Shown piece by piece: positions 6,958 through 12,810 of a stretch of DNA of 15,065 nucleotides (positions are counted from its first letter, which is position 1; each line of letters opens with the position of its first letter). Location: positions 1 through 15,065 of the forward strand of contig DANZ01000002.1 of NCBI GenBank assembly GCA_002501695.1. Reading direction: 5' to 3'. The notes beneath the pieces were generated by a model. The model searched no databases. It was not told the origin of the DNA and worked only from the letters and a program-made list of their open reading frames with translations. The position numbers were made by a program, and so were the translations under genes. This DNA comes from Methanolobus sp. UBA474. Lineage in GTDB: Archaea > Halobacteriota > Methanosarcinia > Methanosarcinales > Methanosarcinaceae.

Positions 6958-7559
6958 TAGTAACCTTCTTCCTCACTGCAGTCCTCGCACAGATTGAGTC
7001 CGTTGACCTCTCTCAGGTTGTCAGCCATGGCCCCGCAACGCTGGCAGATGCCACTCTCCACATCGGTCTCCTTAAGGAGATCTCCTTCACGGTGCAACTC
7101 GATGAGGTTCTGGAGGATGGTGTTCAGTCCCGGGGAGATCGCCATGATATCCCTGTAGGTGATCATTCCCAGTATTATGTTACCATCCATTACTGCAAGC
7201 CTGCGTATGTCCGACTTGACCATAAGCTCAGCTGCCTGTATTATTCCTGTAGAGGGTCTGATGGATATTATCGGAGACGACATAATATCCCTGGCATGCA
7301 TTTTCCCGGGAAGTATGTTCTTTGAAACCGTTTTTGCAACAACGTCCTTCTCGGTGATTATGCCAACAGTATCACCATCCTCGACCACGATAACGCTGTC
7401 CGAATTGCGGTCAGTCATTTCCCTGGCAACTTCTAGAACGGTAGTATCAGCATCCACGACAAAGATATCCTTTGTCATCAATTCTGTGACAGACATCTCG
7501 TTTTGTATCTCTTTTATCGAGACGTCGGTTTCCAAATCCCTCTGCACGTTCAAGACCAT
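6945..7559 (-). CDS. Two-CBS-domain protein with C-terminal zinc ribbon (204 aa)
   Basis: One Bateman module with CBS motifs at about 28-78 (ELMTKDIFVV ... GIITEKDV) and 92-141 (DIMSSPIISI ... GMITYRDI), a short helical linker (145-165), then a zinc ribbon made of CQRC (C172, C175) and CEDC (C191, C194), and an acidic, Tyr-containing end. CBS-zinc ribbon fusions are known in archaea; the ribbon probably binds a protein or nucleic acid and the CBS pair an adenosine ligand. The ATG at 7559 follows GGAAGGT directly, which is too close for a normal Shine-Dalgarno pairing, so the internal ATG at residue 22 (MSVTELM, 7496), where the CBS homology begins, is an alternative start. It stands alone with its own TATA box. 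Confidence 0.88.
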   Translation of the reverse strand: MVLNVQRDLETDVSIKEIQNEMSVTELMTKDIFVVDADTTVLEVAREMTDRNSDSVIVVEDGDTVGIITEKDVVAKTVSKNILPGKMHARDIMSSPIISIRPSTGIIQAAELMVKSDIRRLAVMDGNIILGMITYRDIMAISPGLNTILQNLIELHREGDLLKETDVESGICQRCGAMADNLREVNGLNLCEDCSEEEGYYDQF

Positions 7560-7628
7560 ACCTTCCTTTAAAGTCAGAAGTTAAGAATAGGTCACTAATA
7601 GTCCACAGTTAAAATGTCGAGTTAATTG

Positions 7629-7636
7629 TATTTATA
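7629..7636 (-). promoter_or_regulatory. TATA box of the CBS-zinc ribbon gene
   Basis: TATAAATA on the minus strand, 69 bp upstream of the ATG at 7559, giving an expected leader of about 45 nt. The same octamer serves the SpoIIM-family gene. Confidence 0.5.
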
Positions 7637-7756
7637 GATGTTCATGCAATTATTTTTTATCATGAGAGGGTTGGCAGAAGCTAAAACGGCCCGGGGCAAC
7701 TAATTATAAGTACAAAAGCACGATTTCCGGGATATATCATGTGATGGGATAAGTTA

Positions 7757-7804
7757 ATGGAACACCAGACATCAGGTGTTCCATAAGGTATCTGCTTAAT
7801 ACCT
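7757..7804 (-). terminator. Two adjacent hairpins downstream of the RPA gene
   Basis: Three bases after the RPA stop codon the transcript can form a 6-bp stem (7786-7804, AGGTAT/ATACCT, 7-nt loop). After one base it can form a perfect 10-bp stem (7757-7784, ATGGAACACC/GGTGTTCCAT, 8-nt loop). The following sequence is only moderately U-rich. Termination or 3'-end protection of the rpa mRNA is the simplest reading. Confidence 0.5.
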
Positions 7805-7807
7805 GCC

Positions 7808-8953
7808 TCAAAGGATGATTATCCTTGTCCGGTTTCCTGCGCTGAGCTCGATCTCATCATTGAATCCTGATTTTGAGAAAGCATCGATTATCTCTATTTC
7901 AGTGTCAATATCAACCTCATCTATAAGGCTGGCATGTTCACCCCAGAGCGCTATCCTTATTCTGCCGGTATCATCGGAAACATAGATATTTGAGACACTG
8001 TTCTCGGTACCGTCATCGCGCGTGAAATCCCGGCGGTCTCCGATACCTGAGATAGAGCCTTTGACAGAGTATGATTCTCCGGGTATTATATCGGATATAG
8101 GTGTGAAGTTCTCGGAATAGGCGACATCCTTGTCAGTTTGTTTCACAATGGTGCGATTACCTACCTGCACTTCGACCTGCTGGCTGAAATTATTCTCCCT
8201 GGCGTAAGCATTGATTATCTCAATAGAGTCATTGACCTTTAATCCGGACAGCAGGTCCGTTTTTTCATCCCACAGGGTGACTCTTATTTTTCCGGTGTCA
8301 TCGCCTACGGTTATATTTGATACCCTGCCTGTGGATCCGTCCTTGCGGTTAAAGGTCTTGATATCGGCTATATCCAGCACTCTGGCCCTGAGATTAATGT
8401 CACTCATACCATTCTTTATATCCGTTATCTTTGTGGAAGCAACAGAAGCCTCTATCTTTTCATCGGTCTCGCACAGCACTCCATTATTACCGATATTCAC
8501 TTCTATGCCGGAATAACCTTCTTTCACATAGCCGCTGATCTGGAAAGTCTGTCCGACCGTGATATCTCCTGTCTTTACAAGATCTGCCTTGTCATCCCAC
8601 AATGTCAGGCGTATGGACCCGGTTTCATCAGCAACTATAACATTTGCAACTCTCCCTATGGTCCCGTCATTGCGGTTGAACTCCTTGGCCGGGAACACTG
8701 ACATAACTTTTGCGACGAGCCCGACATTCCCTGTGCCCGGGGCTATGTCTGCTACCTTCTGTATAGTATTTCCCATGCCTTCGCCATGTGTATCCCCTGC
8801 TCCCAAGTCATGTGCCACGAGCATTGCTGCTGTTCTCGTGTCACAAAGTCCGCCCATCTGGATCACTTTTTCCCCGACCCTTTCCAGGAAATCTTCCTCG
8901 GTGATGGTACCGCTAAGCTTTTGCTTTTTGTAGATCTCTATGATTTCGTCCAT
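7808..8953 (-). CDS. rpa: Replication protein A (single-stranded DNA-binding), three OB folds
   Basis: A 381-residue archaeal RPA. After a helical N-terminal region (about 1-55, FLERVGEKVIQMGGL) come three OB folds at about 64-165, 173-275 and 283-381. Each holds the same core: F-N/T-R-x-DG (92, 201, 310), then V-x-N-I/V, DETG or DDTG, and I-R-x-A/T-LW (W119, W228, W337). The repeats are 109 residues apart and very alike, which points to domain duplication. No C-terminal zinc finger is present, unlike many archaeal RPA subunits; this resembles the RPA1 type of Methanosarcina, which has four OB folds and no zinc finger. It binds single-stranded DNA in replication and repair. AGGT sits near -9. 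The gene is monocistronic and divergent from kptA. Confidence 0.92.
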   Translation of the reverse strand: MDEIIEIYKKQKLSGTITEEDFLERVGEKVIQMGGLCDTRTAAMLVAHDLGAGDTHGEGMGNTIQKVADIAPGTGNVGLVAKVMSVFPAKEFNRNDGTIGRVANVIVADETGSIRLTLWDDKADLVKTGDITVGQTFQISGYVKEGYSGIEVNIGNNGVLCETDEKIEASVASTKITDIKNGMSDINLRARVLDIADIKTFNRKDGSTGRVSNITVGDDTGKIRVTLWDEKTDLLSGLKVNDSIEIINAYARENNFSQQVEVQVGNRTIVKQTDKDVAYSENFTPISDIIPGESYSVKGSISGIGDRRDFTRDDGTENSVSNIYVSDDTGRIRIALWGEHASLIDEVDIDTEIEIIDAFSKSGFNDEIELSAGNRTRIIIL

Positions 8954-8989
8954 GATTTATACCTGGAATACTTAGATGCACTATCCATC

Positions 8990-9000
8990 TTAAATATTTG
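8990..9000 (-). promoter_or_regulatory. Probable TATA box of the RPA gene
   Basis: CAAATATTTA on the minus strand about 40 bp upstream of the ATG at 8953, giving a short leader of about 15 nt. Confidence 0.4.
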
Positions 9001-9060
9001 TCTTTACTGCAGGTAAATAATAATTTGAATGAACTGTGCATATAGGTCTATTTTAACAAC

Positions 9061-9069
9061 TTATATTAA
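9061..9069 (+). promoter_or_regulatory. Probable TATA box of kptA
   Basis: TTATATTAA with its centre about 30 bp upstream of the ATG at 9095. It would place the start site near 9090, so the kptA mRNA is probably almost leaderless. This argues against the upstream in-frame ATG at 9029, which would lie ahead of the promoter. Confidence 0.45.
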
Positions 9070-9094
9070 TTATAAGATATATCTGACAGATATC

Positions 9095-9730
9095 ATGATC
9101 CGTAAATGTATACAGCATGGGTACTTCAGGGGCGATGGATGCCCGGAATGCGGCGACGAAGGATGTTATGTGCTGGATGATGACCGGGAAGAGAGGCTTG
9201 GAAGATTCGTTTCCGGTGCATTGAGGCACTTCCCGGAAGATATTGGCCTGGAAATGGACCTGCAGGGCTGGGTCGATATGGACGTGCTCTGTGACATCAT
9301 GAAGAAGCGCTATAAATGGGGCACTATGGAGCGCCTTGTTTCACTGGTAGAGTCCGACTTGAAAGGCCGCTACCAGATAGACGGGTCTTTTATCAGGGCG
9401 CGCTACGGTCACTCCGTAGATGTGGACCTTATATCCGATTATCCTGAGAACGAGCTTCCCTATCTCTATTATGGTGTAAGCCAGGAGGAAGCTGATATGC
9501 TTCTTGAGAACGGGATCACTCCTGTCAGGCAGTGCTATGTGCATTTGAGCACATCACTGGAAAAAGCAATGCATGCCGCTTCTATCCATACAGAGAACCC
9601 TGTGATCTTTGAGGTCGATGCCGCGTCGGCGCAGGATGACGGGATTGATATTGTGACCGTTAACGAAGATATCGTACTTGCAAAGAGCATTCCTTCGGAA
9701 TACATAAGGGTTGCCGATCAAGAGGAATGA
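9095..9730 (+). CDS. kptA: RNA 2'-phosphotransferase (KptA/Tpt1) with N-terminal zinc ribbon
   Basis: A 211-residue NAD-dependent enzyme that moves an internal RNA 2'-phosphate to NAD, releasing nicotinamide and ADP-ribose 1''-2''-cyclic phosphate. The Tpt1 core is clear: LGRFVSGALRHFPEDIGL with R44 and H45, IRARYGHS with R101, and LYYGVS...RQCYVHLS with R145, giving the expected Arg-His-Arg-Arg set. The N-terminus has CIQH (C5, H8) and CPEC (C16, C19), a zinc ribbon usual in archaeal KptA. The start at 9095 gives MIRKCIQHGYF, which places the ribbon at the terminus; 22 extra codons upstream (to 9029) are unlikely because the TATA box lies within them. The stop codon abuts that of rtcA with no base between. 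Confidence 0.92.
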   Translation: MIRKCIQHGYFRGDGCPECGDEGCYVLDDDREERLGRFVSGALRHFPEDIGLEMDLQGWVDMDVLCDIMKKRYKWGTMERLVSLVESDLKGRYQIDGSFIRARYGHSVDVDLISDYPENELPYLYYGVSQEEADMLLENGITPVRQCYVHLSTSLEKAMHAASIHTENPVIFEVDAASAQDDGIDIVTVNEDIVLAKSIPSEYIRVADQEE

Positions 9731-10726
9731 TCATCGCACGTAAACCCTGACAATCCCGTTCTCTCTTTTTATGCCAAACCTGACATCAAGAAATTGCTCA
9801 GTGACCCATATATTGGTCGTTGTGTGATCGGTCAGAGCGACTGTCGTGAAAGAACCGCTGCCCGCAAGTCCCATGAAAGGTATCAGCTGGTCGGCAAGGT
9901 GCCTGTCAATAGCTGCATCTGAACGCAGGCATGCTACCATTTCTTCCGCAGCCCCGGAGCCTACCTTTTCTGCAGGCAGGCCTTTTTCTCCAAGGGCGAT
10001 GGCACCCTTGAAGCCTGACCACAGAGTTATCCCGCTTCCAGTGGAAACATATTGTGATACCTCTGTGCGTATATCGCATTCGTATCCGCTCTCATTAAGG
10101 ATCTCCTCTGCAGATGCAGCCTGCCTCTCTGTCACATGCCCGGGTAGCCTGGAACTATGGGAGATGCCTGAGACTTTCCTGTCCTCTCTGACAAAATCAT
10201 ATCCCCGAAGCTTTGATGGCTCGATCGCCAGTTCGATAAGTCCTCCGCCCCGGGGGTAGTATCCCCTGCTGATAGTCTTCAGATGTGATATGTAACCCAT
10301 TCTTGACAGAGCTTTGAAGGTCACATTTTCAAGATAGTCGATTGTAGGGGACCATGTGACATCGGTCCCTCCTTTGATCCTCAGCCTTATACTCCCGCTT
10401 GAATAAACAGCTGCAGGCATGATACTCTGGATTAGCAATGGAATGCTTCCGGCGGTACCGATGTCTATATCAGTACTCAACCCCTTTATTTCCATTGGAG
10501 AGAACCTGATCTCGGTTGATCCCGGGAAGAGCCCTTCCACTTCTGCATTACATAAAAGGGCAGCCGCTTCTATCGAGATGAGGTGTTGTGTCTTAAGTCC
10601 GGGCTGCGGTCTTGACCTGCGGATATTTGTTACAGTTACTTCCTCGCCTATTACTGCAGAGAGGGATATTGCAGTCCGCAGTATCTGGCCTCCCCCCTCT
10701 CCGTAGGAACCGTCGATGACTATCAT
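9731..10726 (-). CDS. rtcA: RNA 3'-terminal phosphate cyclase (RtcA)
   Basis: A 331-residue enzyme that converts an RNA 3'-phosphate to a 2',3'-cyclic phosphate using ATP through an enzyme-AMP. It starts with the family signature IDGSYGEGGGQILRTA (4-19), followed by RSRPQPGLKTQHL (37-49), the segment YYPRGGG (156-162), HLADQLIPFMGLAG (276-289) and the adenylated histidine H301 in TDHTTTNIW. All these are RtcA rather than the RCL1-type nucleolar proteins, which lack the histidine. Length is normal. The ATG overlaps the stop of the upstream flavoprotein gene as ATGA (10723-10726), so translation is probably coupled. 2',3'-Cyclic phosphate ends are substrates for RtcB, which is not in this window. 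Confidence 0.94.
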   Translation of the reverse strand: MIVIDGSYGEGGGQILRTAISLSAVIGEEVTVTNIRRSRPQPGLKTQHLISIEAAALLCNAEVEGLFPGSTEIRFSPMEIKGLSTDIDIGTAGSIPLLIQSIMPAAVYSSGSIRLRIKGGTDVTWSPTIDYLENVTFKALSRMGYISHLKTISRGYYPRGGGLIELAIEPSKLRGYDFVREDRKVSGISHSSRLPGHVTERQAASAEEILNESGYECDIRTEVSQYVSTGSGITLWSGFKGAIALGEKGLPAEKVGSGAAEEMVACLRSDAAIDRHLADQLIPFMGLAGSGSFTTVALTDHTTTNIWVTEQFLDVRFGIKRENGIVRVYVR

Positions 10727-12099
10727 TTCCGAACCCTTGACATTTTCCGGAGCGCACCTTTTGCTGCATAGGTGAGCGGATCTACAAGTGTTCCCAGAGG
10801 TGGCGTGTAGCAGGTTTCCAGGTTAAGGATCTCATCCACAGTAGTTCTTTTGCTGATGGCAAGGGAAAGCCCGTCGATCCTCTCTTTGATGCCCTTGCCG
10901 CCGATCGCCTGTGCACCTACAAGGATCCTGTTCCTGAAAAGAAGCTTGATGTACAGCCGGGTTGAGCCGGGGTAGTATCCTGCACTGGTCGTACCTGTGG
11001 CAAGACCGCTTACCAGATCGATCCCATTAAGGCGAGCCACCTGGGTGGTAATCCCTACTGTCCCTACTTCCAGTTCCCCGATGACAGCCACCCAAGGACT
11101 GATCACCGGGCCGAAGCTGCTTTGCTCCTCTATGAGGTTATCACGTATCACTCCTGCCATCCTCCGTGCCGTGCTCGCAAGCTGGCTTAATAGGGGTCTG
11201 CCTGTTATGAGATCCTGGAGTTGTGCGCACTCTCCCCCGCAGTAGACATCGGGATCATACGTTCCGTCAGTTAGCTTTACCTGCAGATCGTCATTGATGA
11301 TGATCCCGCCTGTAGGGCCTATCATTATGCCTGCATCCGCAGCAAGTTCTGTTTCAGGCTTCACCCCTGCGGATATTATGACCACGTCAGCAGGGAACTC
11401 TTTTCCTCCTATGGTCACGGACCTGACAATGTCTTCCCCATTGAGGGCTTGCGGGGCGTAATCGGTAATTACCTGCACTCCCATGGATTCAAGATGCTCC
11501 CTGACTATATCAGCCATATCCGGGTCGATATTGTGTGACAGCAGGGAACTGCTCCGGTTGACAAGAAGTGTATTCAATCCCCTTCTGGAACACGCAGCAG
11601 CAAGTTCAGCTCCGATGGCCCCTCCTCCTATTATCACCGTATTGGATGCTTTCAGAAGGGCTTTCTCAAGCCGCATGCCGTCTTGCAGAGTACGTACAGT
11701 AAAGACATTTTCCAGTAACGCTCCTGATCTGAGTTTCTCAGGAATGGACGGCGTACTGCCTGTAGCTATCACAAGCCTGTCGAAATTATAATTCTCCCCC
11801 TCTGCAAGGACTGTGCGGTTAGCCAGATCGATGGACTGGACCGTGGTGCCGGTTCGCAGGTCTATCCCCGCTTCCTCAAAGAACTCTCTGCTTCTTAGAA
11901 GAAGGGAATTGAAGTCGCTGATATCCCCTGCTATTACAAAAGGTATGCCGCACTGGCTGTAGGACGCATGGGGATCAGAGGAGAATACAAGAACATCGTA
12001 ATCGCTATGTCTCTTCACACTGGTTGCCACAGCCAGTCCCACTGCCCCTCCGCCTATGATGATGAGTTTTTTCCGGCCAGCTGGATCAATATCATTCAT
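10723..12099 (-). CDS. CoA-disulfide reductase / NADH oxidase-like FAD-dependent oxidoreductase
   Basis: A 458-residue pyridine nucleotide-disulfide oxidoreductase of the single-cysteine group (CoA-disulfide reductase, NADH oxidase and polysulfide reductase relatives). The FAD-binding motif is IIIGGGAVGLAVA (13-25), the redox-active cysteine is C50 in SYSQCGIPF, and the NAD(P)H-binding motif is VIIGGGAIGAELA (155-167). The C-terminal dimerisation domain (about 335-458) ends with the CYTPPLGTLVDP motif at 430-441. That corresponds to CYAPPYS of CoA-disulfide reductases but has Leu instead of the second Tyr. The second FAD motif, usually AxGD, reads CGGE at 287-290. The substrate may be CoA disulfide, coenzyme M or B disulfides, polysulfide or oxygen; sequence does not decide. 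It is the first gene of a pair with rtcA. Confidence 0.87.
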   Translation of the reverse strand: MNDIDPAGRKKLIIIGGGAVGLAVATSVKRHSDYDVLVFSSDPHASYSQCGIPFVIAGDISDFNSLLLRSREFFEEAGIDLRTGTTVQSIDLANRTVLAEGENYNFDRLVIATGSTPSIPEKLRSGALLENVFTVRTLQDGMRLEKALLKASNTVIIGGGAIGAELAAACSRRGLNTLLVNRSSSLLSHNIDPDMADIVREHLESMGVQVITDYAPQALNGEDIVRSVTIGGKEFPADVVIISAGVKPETELAADAGIMIGPTGGIIINDDLQVKLTDGTYDPDVYCGGECAQLQDLITGRPLLSQLASTARRMAGVIRDNLIEEQSSFGPVISPWVAVIGELEVGTVGITTQVARLNGIDLVSGLATGTTSAGYYPGSTRLYIKLLFRNRILVGAQAIGGKGIKERIDGLSLAISKRTTVDEILNLETCYTPPLGTLVDPLTYAAKGALRKMSRVRK

Positions 12100-12138
12100 A
12101 CTCTTACAAAGGCAGTTAATTTATATGATAGTTCCTTG

Positions 12139-12156
12139 TCCGGAATATTTCCCGGA
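12139..12156 (-). promoter_or_regulatory. Inverted repeat at the predicted start site of the flavoprotein-rtcA unit
   Basis: TCCGGAATATTTCCCGGA is an imperfect 18-bp inverted repeat with TCCGG/CCGGA arms. On the minus strand it lies about 10-35 bp downstream of a TATA box at 12166-12173, covering the expected transcription start, and 40 bp before the ATG. A repressor operator is plausible. Confidence 0.4.
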
Positions 12157-12165
12157 TGATCACTC

Positions 12166-12173
12166 TTTATAAA
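12166..12173 (-). promoter_or_regulatory. TATA box of the flavoprotein-rtcA unit
   Basis: TTTATAAA within the palindrome CTTTATAAAG (12165-12174). It is about 70 bp upstream of the ATG at 12099 and would give a leader of about 45 nt. Confidence 0.5.
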
Positions 12174-12285
12174 GGGGCCTTATTGCAGACGGCGCAACTC
12201 AAGCTGACTGGACTTATTTGCTCCGAAACCGGGTCTGCCTGCGTTACCCATAAGTTTATAAGAGTTTGAATTATATTACTTTATG

Positions 12286-12305
12286 TAACCATCCATGTAT
12301 GGTTA
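12286..12305. repeat. Inverted repeat with perfect 7-bp arms
   Basis: TAACCATCCATGTATGGTTA: arms TAACCAT and ATGGTTA around a 6-bp centre, in an AT-rich stretch far from both flanking genes. A protein-binding site or RNA stem is possible. Confidence 0.45.
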
Positions 12306-12646
12306 TATCCATGCTTGAAATTCGATCAAGATCACAGAAATGCTCTTATGCAACGGGCATTTCCACTAATGCAAATATAGTTTAATCATAATCCTTATTC
12401 ATTACATGTAAAAACCTATCTCACAGATAAAGGAGTAAAGGATAAATAAAGGTACAAGGTAGAACGAAGATTGATTAGGAAACAGATGAGGGATTTGGAA
12501 AACTGCGAATCATGTCTGCCAGAAGATGTTTGAGTGGTCGTAGCAATCAGCTAATGCCTACAAGAGCTAATTTGCTTCATATCGGCGTACTTGTTAGCGG
12601 ATGTAGTTTCACTATGGTTCATAACGCTACATTTTATAAGCCCTGA

Positions 12647-12654
12647 TTTATATT
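12647..12654 (+). promoter_or_regulatory. Probable TATA box of dnaG
   Basis: TTTATATT about 160 bp upstream of the dnaG ATG. A start near 12675 would give a leader of about 135 nt with a small stem and T5 (12717-12742). Other AT-rich boxes nearby make the assignment uncertain. Confidence 0.3.
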
Positions 12655-12810
12655 TCAAATGAGGATAGTCCTCTCTCATATCCTTCCTGATATCACTACT
12701 ACCCTTCCCTTACATGTAGTGCAGCGGAATTCCACTATTTTTGCATTGGGATGAAGGCTTGATAGGCTTTCAACTATACGCATATCATCATAAACTTTAG
12801 GAGAATCCAA

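Larger units (their letters stand above)
12100..12810. other. 711-bp divergent spacer upstream of dnaG, rich in palindromes
   Basis: The left end carries the flavoprotein promoter. Further right are a 20-bp inverted repeat at 12286-12305, a possible dnaG TATA box at 12647-12654 and a small hairpin GAGGA-TAG-TCCTC at 12661-12673. These are followed by a 5-bp stem with T5 at 12717-12742, a direct repeat of AGGCTT at 12755-12769 and the dnaG Shine-Dalgarno sequence. Short frames exist (for example 44 codons at 12512-12646), but none has a ribosome binding site or a family I know. I recognise no tRNA, RNase P RNA or SRP RNA. Confidence 0.5.

Noticed and set aside
9029..9094. Upstream ATG for kptA giving 22 extra residues
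   Set aside because: The likely TATA box lies inside this stretch and the zinc-ribbon start MIRKCIQHG fits the family.
12512..12646. 44-codon plus-strand frame in the dnaG upstream spacer
   Set aside because: No Shine-Dalgarno sequence, no recognisable motif, and the surrounding AT-rich sequence has stops in all frames.
12717..12742. Intrinsic terminator ending a small RNA upstream of dnaG
   Set aside because: The stem is only 5 bp with an 11-nt loop; too weak to call, although it is followed by T5.
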